Assembly (NCBI GenBank): GCA_021234535.1
Contig: CM037830.1
Span: 13,385,116-13,449,115, forward strand
DNA length: 64,000 bases
Reading direction: 5' to 3'
Source of the DNA: Stichopus chloronotus
Taxonomy: Eukaryota; Echinodermata; Holothuroidea; Aspidochirotida; Stichopodidae
The first letter of the stretch is position 1; each line of letters opens with the position of its first letter. The notes beneath the pieces are model-generated. The model had not been told where the DNA came from and made no database searches. It saw nothing but the letters and a program-made list of their open reading frames with translations. The translations under genes were made by a program, and so were the position numbers. Positions 36,501 to 48,982 of the stretch are shown here, one piece after another.

Positions 36501-37402
36501 AAACCAGAATCGGTCTCCTTTTGCTAATTGAAAAATTAAACATAATAAAACGATTGAAAGTCAATACAAGACACCTTATTTTCACGCAAAATTGCATTTA
36601 TTTGAATATCTGTTTACAAATCAGAGTTCAATACTCTTTTGGAAAATAAAATTTCAGTGAAAAAGAAAGACTTTGGTACATTTTTGGGGGTGGTTCAAAT
36701 GACTTTCAAGTAACAAATAATACAGAAATATACTATTTTTGGCAAATATAACAAACTGTTGTTCACCCATCAGCGTAACTGTATAAAGCACAAAGGTGAT
36801 ACTGCAGCAGTTTTTACATGGACGTGAGATTGTGAAACTGTGGAATACGGACAAATGGTAAGCCATTAGTTGGGAACACAGCACAAAATGTGATAGAAAA
36901 TGCAAGTTCAGGTAAAGGGTAACAACAAAGGTAAGATGACATAATACCAAAAATACAGATGAAAAAGCCTAAAATCTCCTCTTTTGTAAGTGCAAACTTT
37001 ACTTGTGACTACATATTTGCGGGTAGGGTCCAGACTGGGTGGGGAGGGCGGCACTTGAAGCGAATATACAATATATGACACGTACTAAATTGCATGTCAC
37101 TATACTGGACCATAACCCGAATCCTGGCAGTCTTTGCAGATCCTCTTAAAGGTCTACATCTCAATGAAAATTGGAATCTTACACTATTCATGTCATAATT
37201 TCCTGCATATTCAGCCATTCTACTTCATCTTTACAAAAAATGAATGATGGCAAACATCACGTGACAGATATCACATTACAGATGACAGACATCATGTGAC
37301 AGCTGACAGAAATCAACATGACAGTGAGGAGTTGTCACATGCTGGATGTGCAGTAAAATCAGAGACACAACAGCTGTTTCTTATTATTCAAAGATTGCAA
37401 AA

Positions 37403-37520
37403 ATATTTCACAGACTTTTAACTTGATATTTAAACCAACAAAGAAAAATTCGAAGAGAAAACTATATTTCACAGACTTTTAACAGGATATTTAAACCAAC
37501 AAAGTTAAATTCAAATAGAG
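37403..37520. repeat. Tandem duplication, two units of ~61 bp
   Basis: The unit starting 'atatttcacagacttttaac' at 37403 recurs at 37464 with a handful of substitutions. Confidence 0.85.
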
Positions 37521-37893
37521 CAGTTTTTCTCACCACCCCCACCCTGGGTGTCTACAAAAGAGCTGATTGATGTCATAGCAAAGATGTGCACATACAGTAC
37601 CTCACCCCCTCCGGCCAACTTTATGTTCCAGGTTTTCCTTCAATTTTCTTGTCATTAGTTTCATATCTTTTAGAAGGATACAGTTAGGATTATGAGAGCT
37701 ATGTCTTCTCAGCATATCCCTTAAGTCTCATTAACACTTTCATAGCAGTAAGGCCACAACGGTGACCTGTTTCTCATCTCGAAAAAAAGCTACATTATTA
37801 CGCTAAGAAGTAGGATCAACTGAACCCAGAGGAAAGCGCTCAATGACGATGACGTAGAGAGCTACACAGAGTGAGATAACTTACAGCTGGAGA

Positions 37894-38016
37894 GGTATAA
37901 CCACATGAAAATGCTTGTAATTAGCATAATAATTCAAGTTTCACCAACAAAAGTTATGAAAAATCAAACTTTATTGAAATTTTGACCCTGGCCTGTAATG
38001 GATGTGTGCATATGAA
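37894..38016 (+). repeat. Dispersed repeat H copy 1
   Basis: Blocks 'aaccacatgaaaatgcttgt', 'cataataattcaagt' and 'ggatgtgtgcatatgaat' recur in the same order at 53965-54075. Confidence 0.6.
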
Positions 38017-38207
38017 TATACATTTTAATGTGAAAAAGTGTCTGACCCCTCATTAATGTTCAAACACCAAATTAATTTGTCACTTGTTCATGTTCATTAA
38101 TACGCAAACACATGGGGATCCTCTTGGTGTGACAATATGTCATTTCCATGGGAAGGAAACAGGAGCAGGTTTGGGAAAATTTGGTGAATTTCACAAAAAA
38201 CTCAAGG

Positions 38208-38756
38208 TGCCACTTTAAAAGAATAATTTTTGACTGCAGGCACTTAAGAAACCATGTCAATATCTTGTTCTTAACTCAAGATATTGCCATTTGAAGAAAG
38301 ACTTCTCTGGTCAAGAAAGATCTCCAGTTGCTTCAAGGTTACCAAGATGCCATGTAACCATGGCAAATTATTGCAAAAAGTCTTTGCTTTCCTTTGAAAT
38401 TGAAGCTCTCATTTAACCTTGAAATTTACAAATTTGTGAAAGTGTAGAATTTGCTATATTGTAGACCTACCTTAAAAAAAGTAGAAAATAAGGTCACATC
38501 TCTTGTGATATTGTAATCTTTCTTTCAGGACAGTCAAAATTATAAAGAAATACAAACAATTTTAAAGTAGGTGTGTCTGCGTGACATCACAAATTTCTCT
38601 TGATGCGACGTACACTTTTGAAGTAGATTATTCCTTTAAAAATTTCTGACAACTGAGTGGAACGTGATATTGGTTTTACCCAATAATGCAAGAAAAATAT
38701 TTTCTTATTTTCATGATATATCAATTCCTTCAGTGGCCAATCCCTTTAAGGGATGC
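38208..38756 (+). repeat. Repeat A copy 3 (uninterrupted)
   Basis: The most complete copy, starting 'ctttaaaagaat' and ending 'tcagtggccaatccctttaa'. Read together with copy 4, its ends form imperfect inverted repeats of the type AAAGGRAT-nnn-CCACTGA. With TTAA next to the ends this suggests a non-autonomous DNA transposon; the superfamily is unproven. Confidence 0.7.
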
Positions 38757-39955
38757 CTCAATGTATTTGCACATTAAGTTAAACTTTTTGTATAAACACA
38801 AATTGTCTCCCTTGTTGATGTGGGAGTTTGGTCATGTTTACTTTGGTGAACATTCTTACTTCCTTTTTTCTTTGAACTTCTTAGTTCTTTAGCTGTACAA
38901 AAGCACTCAGAGAAAGAAGGGTGTACCTTAACCAAAACAGGCTTGTTGTGATTTTTGCAGTGATCTACTCCAAACCATCTCATTTTTTGGTGTTAGTATA
39001 GGCATATAGCAAAATGCAATAGAACACTTTCAGCAGGGGAGTGTTCGTCAGCGAGCAATAGCAATTGCAAACATATCAATATACAATGTACAGTAGCTAT
39101 GGTTGCAGCTCAGAGCAAACAGTCACCACATAAGTCATTAGGCAACCAAATGTCACACCTCTATACTAGCTGTACCTGCATGAAAGTTTGGCAACCTTAG
39201 CTATTTTAACATGATTACATATATTTTGATCCTATTCTCTATTGGTTTGTCTGTTTTGCATCTCTGTGGGTGTTTTTTTTTTTTTTTTCATTTTGCTGGA
39301 CAGACCCCTTTTTTTCTGACATTCGTTTGCTTCACAGTTTCTCACAACTTGTCAGAATTTATAATCTGCTTTGCCCTCTCACTGGACGACACATGTACAT
39401 AAAATGGTGTCTGTGATGTGACCATTAAAATTGCAGGACTCCAAACATTGGTATTACTTTAAATGAACATGTGATTGCATAATGTCAACACATTCAGTGG
39501 TACTATGAATTTCTTTACATACAAAGTAACTTAAGCTTATGAGCATATATTACACATTTCTCGTGGTTGATTTTGTAATATTAATGTGAACATGATCTAC
39601 GTACAAATACTATTATTGCACATTTGACAGTTTTCTATGCACCTGATACTGTCAACATGAAGGCAATATGCCAGAAATATATTTTGACTGCACTGAATAC
39701 TACATATACACCAACAAGAATCTGATTGCACTACATTGCTGCCTAAAGTACCAAGATTTTACCAGCATAACTCTGTGTTCTTTACCAGAGCATAACTCTG
39801 GGTTTCTCGATATTGCTGGCGTCTTTCAGTGCTTTAAGCACCTGAACACCCGTAAACATATGGGCCATGTTTTGCATAATTGAGTCACCATGAAATTTCA
39901 GTGAAAAAAAGAGACATATTTGCATATTTCTGTAGCTAAACGGAAAAGCGGCCAG

Positions 39956-40159
39956 TTACCAGAGGCAGCATAACTGGGACTGATGGGACTGTTTTCTCGG
40001 TTGCTTGGTAACGGGGTCGCGGATTTTGAAGGCAAGGACCTGACCGAGCTCTATGCCTCCCAGAATCTTGTCTTGAGTAACCACGACCGTCACCAGGTTG
40101 GAGTACACGTAGATCTCCTTCAGCAGTGAACCACCCGAGACCGAAAACATCTTCAGTTT
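39956..40159 (-). CDS. NWD1-like, exon 17 (last coding exon, stop)
   Basis: Acceptor CATACCACCAG. Encodes KLKMFSVSGGSLLKEIYVYS, the continuation of the exon 16 blade, then LVTVVVTQDKILGGIELGQV and a basic, Ser/Gln-rich tail ending CCLW and TAA at 39956-39958. Its end corresponds to the C-terminus of NWD1-type proteins. Confidence 0.9.
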   Translation of the reverse strand, partial: KLKMFSVSGGSLLKEIYVYSNLVTVVVTQDKILGGIELGQVLAFKIRDPVTKQPRKQSHQSQLCCLW

Positions 40160-40923
40160 CTGGTGGTATGGAATGAAAAGAAACACTGAAAGTGGGACAA
40201 ACAAATCTGACAGAAATACAGCGATCATGAGAATATGCACACCTTCGGCAGCAGAGAAACCAATCGGTGAGCTTACTACTCAGTCAGTTCTTTTAAGCAG
40301 CCATTTCATGGCAGAGTGGATTACAATGAATTTATGTCAACAGTGGACAAGAAGATGACTCCACATTTCTTGGCCATCTGAACAATTGTCAAAGTGTTAT
40401 CTGTTAGTCTATAATGTTTGCTCCAATGCTTCAACTTCCTCTTATCTCCCACCCCTCCTTCACAGAAGGCACTGTCAGACAGCATAATTCTGCATTGGTT
40501 TGACATTCAAAAGGACTTGATACTTATATACACAAAGAAAAATGTGAAAGCCTTTTTTTTTAAAACCATTAACATTTTTATGCCAGAATAAAATAGGTTA
40601 AAACTTGAGAAAATGGATAAAATCTTCCTGCACATTACAACCATTGTGGCGGCCATCTCCTGGACGATTACGGTATTTTGCAACTTAACATAATATGTCA
40701 GGGTACCAAGCAACACAATAACCTTGTAAATAGAAACCAATTGTTTGTCCTTTTCTTTACTTTTCCTTCTGAAGAATTCCATTGTTGAAGGCTGACCCTC
40801 TTTCACAGGCCCATTCATATTGCTGGTAATCTTTCACTGCAGATGAACCACTTGAAAAGCAAGTCAAGTACTTAATCCTCTATTTTCTTAATCTAGATAT
40901 CATTCTTGACATTTCACACCGAC
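40160..40923 (-). other. NWD1-like intron 16
   Basis: No exon or repeat was recognised. A 103-codon frame at 40507-40818 has no features and is not needed by phase. Confidence 0.6.
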
Positions 40924-40992
40924 CTTGTCATGAGAGCCGGTGATCAGATACTTGTCATCTCGAGAGAAGCAGAGACACCGAACTATTCCTGT
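40924..40992 (-). CDS. NWD1-like, exon 16 (WD40, 69 nt)
   Basis: Twenty-three codons between GCGTTCCAG and GTCGGT: TGIVRCLCFSRDDKYLITGS, then HDK. This is a clear WD40 strand set (RCL-FS-DDKYLITGS-D). Phase 0 at both ends. The donor is weak (AAG/GTCGGT). Confidence 0.88.
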
Positions 40993-41050
40993 CTGGAACG
41001 CAAATGAGGGTTGGAAAGACTGAGGGATCAATTGCTTTAATAATTAACTA

Positions 41051-41368
41051 AAGGAAAAAAGGTCATCTGCAATGCACCAACATGGCATACAAAGTAAATG
41101 GCTTTAATCAATGCTGAGCCATTCAGACTCATCGATAAAAATCTGCAAAAGCTTCATCTCCTAAAAACATTATGAATGTGATGAGTTATGGGGAATGCAT
41201 CATTTGAAGTTTGAAAAGTGTGGGTGAGCAAATTATTTTTTGAGCAACAAATATAGTTTTTGTAAAGAGAGCCACCATCCTTCCTGTCTATGAATTATCT
41301 TTCCTTCTGTGTCCACAAATATTGCTTTTAAAAACATGATTTTTTTTTCTGTAAAACAAAATGCCTGA
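41051..41368. repeat. Repeat D copy 2
   Basis: Collinear with 33792-34121 across ~320 bp, with weaker terminal inverted repeats. Confidence 0.65.
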
Positions 41369-41553
41369 ATTCTTTTTAATTATTGATTTACATGAAATGC
41401 AACTTCTGTATACTGCCTGAATATAATACCATGCTATCATTTAAAGTTTGTGAGAATAACTAGTCTTAAAGCTAAAATGGCAAATGAGAAAAGTGAAAAG
41501 AAAAGCAAAGAGCATTATTCCTAAGACAATACTAAAAAGAGACCAAATGATCA

Positions 41554-42122
41554 CTAAAGGAATATTCCACTGACAAGTGAGGTGGCCCTTCAATGAAAGA
41601 GAATAATGTTTTGCTGCAGATTTTATCAAACCCCATGCCAATAATTTATTCCCGGCTCAAGAAATTGCCGTTTGAAGAAAGACATCTCTTGTCAAGACAG
41701 ATTTCCAGTTGCCTCAAGGTTACAGAGTGTTATGTAATATCACCAGATTACTGCGATGTGTCTTTGTTGTTCTGTAGGACAGAGGTCGGTGTATTCAATC
41801 TTAACTTTATAGACACCAGTGAAGATAATGTTGGATTAATGTTGACATTGACCTTTATAATGTTATAGAAATTAAGGTCACACCTATCAAGCTACCATCA
41901 TGCTTCTTTTAAGACAGTCAAGAGTATAAATACATTCAAGGATATTAACTTGCTATGATTGTGTGACTTCAAAGATTTCCTACTCTGCGATGTATCAATT
42001 ATAAAAAGATTTTTCTTTAGAAATCCAAACATGCCACTGAGATACGGCTTTCACCAATAATGAGAAAACATAGTCCTGATTTTCACAAAAATTCACTTTT
42101 CACAAGGGGCCAACCAATTCAA
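41554..42122 (+). repeat. Repeat A copy 4
   Basis: Starts AAAGGAATATTCCACTGACA and ends near 'cacaaggggccaacc'. Block order is as in copy 3, with a diverged middle. Confidence 0.65.
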
Positions 42123-42332
42123 TGTTAGAAATCAATTGAGTTTTCAGTATTCCTATTAGCTATCAACAATGAGGTTGAAAATAAGTGTTGTAGACTTAAT
42201 AGCATACAACGTACAAAGAGAGCTTCGGGCAAAATTGCGAATCATGATTTAAAAACGGTGAGAAGGTAGGTAAAAGAGGCCTTGAAAGTCTTAAGCTGAT
42301 GTACAGCAGCATAAATCAAAGTAGACTCTCAC

Positions 42333-43279
42333 CCTTCTCAAAGTCAAGATGACTTTCTCAGCCCTCCATTCCCAGACTTCTGTCTTTGGGGAGTTTGGCG
42401 CGACGGCGAGGAGCCGCTCCGACACATTCAGCGCCATCCCTTGAGTCACATAGCCGGGCTTTGCATTCTTGAAGTGGATCTTTCGGGGAGTACCCTTTGA
42501 ATCAGCCACTGGTAGCCACCCTAGGGCTCCCCCCATCAGGAGTTCACCCCTCATTGTCACCGTCAAACAGCAAATATCCGCTTTATCAAACTGGACCACT
42601 CGTCTGCAGGTCTTCAGCTTGACATCCCAGATGGACGCAGCTAGGTATTCGCTTACATCTTGCAGGCAGCCTAGCAGTGTCCTCGTTTGATTTAATGTTA
42701 CTAACAGAATGGGCCCTTCCCTGTCTGACTTCATGGTACCTTCTACTTGTCTGGTCTTGAAATTTATCACTAAAACATTTCCAGACCTGTTGCCGACGAG
42801 GAAGCGACTTTCGTCTATGACATGGAAGCAGGTCTCTTCATCACTCCTGGATTCTAATTCGCCGACGACTCCGGTGGCGCTGTTCCAGATTCTCAGGTTG
42901 AGTCTGCTGTTATTATTCTCCTCCTCCATGGACGGTGCTGAGTAGACCACGTGGGTGCAATCAGGTGTCAGTCCCATCGGACCTGACTTGTAAAAAAATG
43001 TCCTGTTGGTTGCGAGGTGGCTGGAGATGAGGTTCAGATTCCAAAGTTTCACAAAAGGTAGCTGGGTGGACGAAGAGATGAGCATACTCTGGGTGGGACC
43101 GTCGTCAGCCAAAGCCAGATGGGTCACATCTGCATTGAGACCTTCCATGACACCCAGCAACTCTGGACAAAGAGAATTCCCCAACCTCCAAATGACCATC
43201 ACATCATCCTTGTGGCCGGCGATTAAGAAGCTGGAACTGCTGATCATAACTGCTAAAGACAAGATCTGTGTGGTGTAAC
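42333..43279 (-). CDS. NWD1-like, exon 15 (large WD40 exon)
   Basis: A 947-nt exon encoding at least four or five WD40-like blades, for example SSSFLIAGHKDDVMVIWRLG, FVKLWNLNL, LNLRIWNSATGVVGELE, SRFLVGNRSGNVLVINF, LAASIWDVKLKTCRRVVQFD and TEVWEWRAEKV. Acceptor GTATTCTTAG, donor AGG/GTGAGA. Such a fused exon contrasts with the one-blade exons upstream. Confidence 0.93.
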
Positions 43280-43627
43280 CTAAGAATACAGAAGTAAAAG
43301 TATGAAAAATTGATCTACATGTAAGTTGTCCATAAGACACATTCAGTTCTAGCTATCAGTTATATCTCTCCCGTTTTTAGTGAATAAGTACTTCTCATCC
43401 AACCTAGTTAACCTTTTCAAAGGGATGTGAAGTCCTGAAAGACTATTCACGGTGAATGCACTTCTTCATATTGAGAGGTACTAGGAAGATACTTTATCTG
43501 AGCTTCTATTAAAGCAACTCAGGGAACACAGTCTTTATGAAATCAAGTGATATTATTTCATCTCAACATAGATGATCTTCCTGAGATTGTATTGAAAAGT
43601 ATTGCAAATGGGCAAAAAAAAAGTGTA

Positions 43628-43718
43628 CCCTCTGTGGGATCAGATGAAGCTGCTTGCTCTGGTGACAGGGATGTCTGGCTCCCTCTATCAAAGGTTCAAC
43701 ATCTGCAATTGAACGTGA
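43628..43718 (-). pseudogene. Relic of NWD1-like exon 10 inside intron 14
   Basis: About 60 bp (43639-43698) match exon 10 (48820-48880) with only about three substitutions, in the same orientation; similarity then fades. On the minus strand the frame stays open and keeps LIEGARH-CHQSKQL-LIP. It is bounded by an AG (43703) and a GT (43628), but its out-phase (0) does not fit exon 15, which needs phase 1. It is therefore read as a partial duplication, not a working alternative exon. Confidence 0.75.
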
Positions 43719-43807
43719 CATTCCATGGAATACTAACAGGCTTTGTTAGCATGACTATGAGTATAAGAGCAGGGAGGTGCAATTAAGAAGAAGATACATC
43801 GGAAATC

Positions 43808-43903
43808 TACATTCATACTAATCCCATTAGATTTTCATACTAATCCATTAGATTCATGCTAATTCCATAAGACATTCATGTAAATCCAATTAGATTTTCT
43901 CTG
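43808..43903. repeat. Short tandem repeat, about four ~22-bp units
   Basis: Units of the type TTCATACTAATCCATTAGAT, with substitutions and small indels. Confidence 0.8.
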
Positions 43904-44055
43904 GTGTGGTTTCAATTCATAAGAGATGAGGTGGTTTAAAGCACCATTTCACTTTTGTATGTCTACTTGGTATCTGAGGAATCTTTCTTCAAACTTGCTT
44001 TACACCCCATGGAAAGGATTACATAGAACCAAAATTCAATGCAAAGGTTGCTGCC

Positions 44056-44112
44056 CACAGTCAAGTCAGAATCGCTGTCTCACAAATTCAAATGACTGGT
44101 TATCTCTTCGGA
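44056..44112 (+). repeat. Dispersed repeat J copy 2
   Basis: Collinear with 14824-14881 ('acagtcaagtcag ... gactggttatctcttcgga'). Confidence 0.5.
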
Positions 44113-45124
44113 AAAAAAAAATGCTGTATAGGAATAAGACAACTTTCACCATATGCAAATTATCAAAACGGCCCTAAAACTACAACTTACTGTAGTATTT
44201 CATCAATTTCCCTGAACATCCAAAGCTGTAGAAAGTGTTACCATGCTAAGTATGTTACACAACATCAAGTTAGTCGATTGAAATAGGCTGAATGCACTGA
44301 AAGTTGGAACGTAATTTTCAAGAGTAGTAATGAGCAATGTTAAAGCCATGGACAAAATTTTCTGAAACTTAATTTACAATGTAGCAGATGATATGAAGTT
44401 TTTATGTTAAACTACTTATACCTATTAAGTTCACAGAATCTGTGAGTGGTCAACAAAACAAATGCCCTTGGCAGCAAATACACTGGCACAAAAGAAGGAG
44501 TTTCTGATGCATCTCCTTATTAGAGCTGACAATTGAAAAGTGATTTCAAGTTGTCAGAGGCAAGCTATTTCATACAATCCTCAGAGGAGACATGTCATCA
44601 GAGAACCCGCTTAGCCATATGCTGCATCTCTGCAGCTTCCTCTACCTATCCCCAGACATGTTTTCTCTATAATTCCACAACTTCCTTATCAACAAGTTGT
44701 TGGGCCTGCCTCTAAACTCAGTTCAATGTTTGAGAATAAACATGCACCACTGCACAGAAGAGCAAGGTGCGAGAGGATGACTCAGGCTCTGGTAAACCAA
44801 GTACCCAAAACCCATCAAGACAGGAACAAGGCTGTTGTTTTTTTTCAGTTTTCATATGGTGCACCATAACAGTAATGGGAAAATAAATGGCATGGAGGTT
44901 GTAAATTATTGCTTTGTCTGCGTAGAATGTTGGATGTAGCAAGTTGTGATTTATATCAAACTTTGCAAACTAATTTATAGTAAAGGGCTACAATTGCACA
45001 TCAGGAGATTTCCATGGCTGCCTTACTTCAATCAGTAAAGTAAGAATGTTTGGGACACTAGTAAACTTCTTTTTCAATCTAAGACACAAGGCTGTTAATT
45101 TTCAAAGTAAAATTGCACATTTAC

Positions 45125-45317
45125 CCTTCACGCTGTATTTTGCGGTCTTCAGTTCGCCATCTGCCTCAAAGCAGAATACGGATGGACCTGACGCAACCCA
45201 AACAGAGGAAGAACCTTTACTGAGACAAAGATCCGATGCACCCTCTAGGCCCACTTCGGAACAGATCTTGTCGAGGATAAACTTACCGCCATGCTCCGGA
45301 GAGTACTTGCCAAATCC
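45125..45317 (-). CDS. NWD1-like, exon 14 (found by splice phase)
   Basis: It has no ATG-initiated frame of its own. It was located because exon 13 ends in phase 0 and exon 15 begins needing one base. Acceptor CATGACAG, donor AAGG/GTAAAT. Encodes GFGKYSPEHGGKFILDKICS, then SSSVWVASGPSVFCFEADG and KYSVKG, consistent with WD40 strands. The plus-strand frame over it (45046-45450) is its antisense shadow. Confidence 0.85.
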
Positions 45318-46814
45318 CTGTCATGATGTAATTACAAAGGACTTGTTGAAAACATTCAAACTGTGGGAACATTATCTTCCAAAGTTGTTAAACAAGTGTC
45401 AGACAAATACAGCAACAGCGAGAGTTCCTTGGGTTCGAAAACAGCCATAAAATCAATTAAAACAATTTTTTAATAAACATACATTTGAGCCTAGCTCAAA
45501 TTGCATAAAATGTGTCTCTAATTGCTTTGCTCATGGTTTGGAAAACTGAAATGTACTTGAAAGCCTGCTGTGAGGGTGGAGGAAACTGGAGGACTAACAT
45601 GGTTTGTCAAATGATCACATCATGAAGGTAATCATCAGAAAGATCATTTTCACAAAGCAGACTTGAAGATATGCACATTAGCTTTTCCTTTGTCCTTTTG
45701 ATAAATTTTTTACAGCAGATATCCCCCCATTTAAACTGGGATATCTAACTCACATGTGACTCCACAGTCATGGGGCCGTGGAGTCTGCAAACTCACCTTA
45801 AACACTATGATAGCACAACCTTAATTACTAGAGCAGCAAAGCCTGTGAATCTTAATACTTCTGGCTATTTAATGTCCCTTTAAAGAATGTCTTGATTACA
45901 TTAGAAACAGTGCAATTCTGATTGAAGAGATTGACAAAGACAATCAGAGAAGTTTGAATCTAGTCGATGTATCTGGTGTTGACAAAATGTCAGACTTCTG
46001 TCACTTAGTTCATTTGCATGCCATCCATTGTTAACAAAGTAACAAAGTACGGTAAATATATTCATTCATGTCAATTAAACAGTTGTTTCAAGTTTTGGCT
46101 CAACTTGTCTGAAAATGTGTGTGGCTAAACAGCGGGAATAAAAGCATTGTTCTGAACAAGCTAATTGTGTAAGGATTAATTGATGCAAATGATGTTGTTA
46201 GGTGAATGCTATTGAACAGGAATCGCCTAATAAAATTAATGAAATACCTCTGAGTTAATTGAACAGCTAATCGTCGCTCAATTTAGTGGGTCTTATAGTA
46301 TTAGCATCAAACTTAAACACACGCCTGGCATCTGACGGACGTTCTTCTTTTATGACACTCTTGACACCATTCTTCTTTTGAAGTTGAGAATACACAGAAT
46401 TGAGTTGAAAACATCAATACCACTCTGTCCTTTACTGTTACACATGTTAATCACAGCAAATCGAAGGGGGAGCTTAAACAAGTACTGCCCAGGGTCCACT
46501 AATCCAAATAAAGAATCAAAACATCTATAATTTATGCATGTACTGTGTGCAAAACTATGGGAAAAGATCTTCCTTTTCCAGATTTCAGGCAATTTTTGGT
46601 CAATAATTTGCCAAAAATACTTACTGTTTCTCACTCTCACCAGTCACATCTTTGGCTTATATGCATAGAAACACGATGGAGAAATTTGATACACACTGAC
46701 AATGGATCAAGACTCTGAAATCATTTTAAAGAATACCAGAATATCTAGTTAGCCTGACAATATCTCTATACATGGTACGTATTGAGAAAAAAACCACAAG
46801 TGGAAGTAACTCAC

Positions 46815-47084
46815 CACATGCCCTGTGTCACTTGCAAATGTAACGCGGACATACGTCTCTACATGAGTGAGAGCCATATGAGTGATGGTGTAATTTACTT
46901 CACCCTGTAAGAGCGATTCAGTGGTGAACTCTTTTGTCCCATCGATTGACCAGGTCCACAAGCAGCACTGCTTTGTGGCAGCAAAGACAAACCCTGTGAC
47001 TGGGTCAAATTCAGCGCAACTGAAGAATTTACTCTCTCCAGCGTGGGAACTGGCGAGCGCCGTACCAGACTCGAGGCTGTACAC
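46815..47084 (-). CDS. NWD1-like, exon 13 (WD40)
   Basis: Ninety codons, phase 0 at both ends, between TTATCAG and GTGAGT. Encodes VYSLESGTALASSHAGESKF, CLWTWSIDGTKEF and VRVTFASDTGHV, degenerate WD40 blades. Confidence 0.9.
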
Positions 47085-47509
47085 CTGATAACAATGTAAA
47101 TGACAGATTCTTTTGAGTGTCATTGTTATAAGAAAATCATACATTGTTTGATTGCAACAAAAAACTATGAAAAACTAATCAACAGCAACAGTCAAGGTGA
47201 GTACTGGGAACAGTTACTTGAATGCAGTAGTATTAAGGATAATAATAGAGCTGATAAGTATGAATTACGTATGCAAATGTTATAGAGGGCATACAGGCAA
47301 ACATAAAAAGTACCAGTGTGAACAAAGTCAGATTTTAAAACACTGAATGTCACACAGAAGACAAAATTTCTGATTCACTCTGCAGAAATACAATGGACAA
47401 TCTGGAACAGAGTTCTAGGAGGTAGCAAGTGAAAGCAGCTGAGAGCAACATTATCCTACAATATCAGAACAATACTGGCTCTGTGTCAAGCCATGGACAA
47501 GGACCTTAC

Positions 47510-47712
47510 CGTCACTCCGAGACCAGTCACGTGAATGATGGATTGGCTGTCTCCAGATATGGCTAGCTTCAGGAAGTCACTTCCTTCATCTCCCTTGGGG
47601 TATATACGATGACAGAGGTCACCTGTTTTCATGCCCCAGGAGTGAATGATCCCCTTGTTGGTGATTGCAACCACCCACCTGTCATTGCTTGAGATTCGGA
47701 CACACAATATGC
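47510..47712 (-). CDS. NWD1-like, exon 12 (WD40)
   Basis: Acceptor CATCCTGCAG, donor ACG/GTAAGG. Encodes CVRISSNDRWVVAITNKG, then IIHSWGMKTGDLCHRIYP and IIHVTGLGVT. The frame is open farther 5' in the intron, but the phase from exon 11 selects the acceptor at 47713. Confidence 0.9.
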
Positions 47713-48051
47713 CTGCAGGATGAACGGACCAGCAAATACCATCAACTGTAGCACTGAACCAAGTTACACTGCTCCTCTGAATGTCCACATAAATGATACC
47801 AGCCTTATAAACATATCTAGAGCATAACTGTTTAACTATTGGATCTTGAACACTGCCCTCAACATCTTTCCATATAACAGATTCACATTGCTGTTACAAC
47901 TTCTCTGATCGTCCCATGTTTAAAAGCTGCAACTGTGTCCCTTGCTGGTATCTCCACTGTGGCACACAAAATGTGTAGCAAATGCTCAGGAATTTAAATG
48001 CAAACATAATGGGAGCTGGCTTCAAATGGTGGAAAACAAGATTGCACTTAC

Positions 48052-48177
48052 AAGACTTGGCTACAAGGACATGAATCATTTCATCGGAGTTAACATCCCA
48101 TATCCTGACAGTACCATCTGCAGACGCTGATGCCAATAGGGTGGAGGTGCTGTTGACATACACATCCTGTATTCCAC
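48052..48177 (-). CDS. NWD1-like, exon 11 (WD40)
   Basis: Acceptor CCTTTCAG, donor T/GTAAGT. Encodes a textbook WD40 blade: VNSTSTLLASASADGTVRIW ending in the WD dipeptide and DVNSDEMIHVLVAKS. Confidence 0.94.
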
Positions 48178-48749
48178 CTGAAAGGAAATGTAAATGACGG
48201 GGAAAAATGGATGGCTGGTGAGATCGTCAACTACTGTAGGTACAGGAATGTGCAACCATTTACAGAACATGAAACCACATTTTTGAGCTTCAATGAAGTG
48301 GCGAATAGTACAAAAGATGCTAAGCGTTAGCAGAAAATCGGTACATAATTTGAGAAAATGGATGGCTGGGAAAACTTTAAAATTTTATTCCCTAGAAAAA
48401 TATGGCATAAAAATGCTGAGTGCTATAAATATCTACTTTAATCCATTACACAATGTACTAATATAATACAGAATTAGGTTCATCATGAAAAATTCATTCT
48501 CCAATATAACTTTAACAGACGGCACTTAAGATAATTCAAAATAAAGATATAGTCATGGCAATGAAACTAAAGATGGCGTCTGCCACAATACCACTATCTG
48601 TGTTCATGTTCTTTGCTGTGGCAACTCTATTACATGATATTAAAACTTTCAAGGACAAAATGCTGGACAAGAACTGGCACATGGCTTGACAAACTGACTG
48701 CTGCAATGGAGTCTGCTTTTGACTCCTATAATTATTTCACTGATCTTAC

Positions 48750-48982
48750 CCTTATGTCCCACCAGAGTGCTCCGTAATGGTCCCCCCGGCCTGGGAAAGC
48801 ATGCCCTCAGCGGGATCAGCTGAAGCTGCTTGCTCTGATGACAGGAATGTCTGGCTCCCTCTATCAAAGGTTTCAAACAGCTGTTGAATGCGTCACTCTC
48901 GGATACTCCTCCAAGTCTGCCAAGAAGTTCTATTGAAAGTGGGGTCTCGTTTCCAACAAATTCGATGGAGGGCCTTGCAAGT
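48750..48982 (-). CDS. NWD1-like, exon 10 (start of WD40 region)
   Basis: Acceptor ATTTGTCAG, donor AAGG/GTAAGA. Encodes SIELLGRLGG, a helical stretch, then PLRACFPRPGGPLRSTLVGH, the NWD signature leading into the first WD40 repeat. A decayed copy of part of this exon lies at 43628-43718. Confidence 0.92.

Larger units (their letters stand above)
36501..39955 (-). other. Region 3' of the NWD1-like gene (UTR and/or intergenic)
   Basis: No exon was recognised. Reverse-strand AATAAA-type signals occur near 37968 and 36597, so the NWD1-like transcript could run one or more kilobases past its stop; this cannot be settled from sequence. It includes a tandem duplication, repeat H and repeat A copy 3. 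Confidence 0.4.
40993..42332 (-). other. NWD1-like intron 15, mostly transposon relics
   Basis: Nearly filled by repeat A copy 4 (41554-42122) and repeat D copy 2 (41051-41368). Confidence 0.65.
43280..45124 (-). other. NWD1-like intron 14 with exon relic, repeat J copy and short tandem
   Basis: Contains a repeat J copy (44056-44112), a ~22-bp tandem of about four units (43808-43903) and a decayed copy of exon 10. No additional functional exon is needed by phase. Confidence 0.65.

Noticed and set aside
42469..43278. Three plus-strand frames of 73-90 codons
   Set aside because: All are antisense shadows of NWD1-like exon 15.
43629..43702. Functional alternative exon in intron 14
   Set aside because: It has splice-like borders and an open frame, but its out-phase does not match exon 15 and similarity to exon 10 is partial.
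45046..45450. 134-codon plus-strand open frame
   Set aside because: It lies antisense to NWD1-like exon 14, which fits splice phases on the minus strand; the plus frame has no family features.
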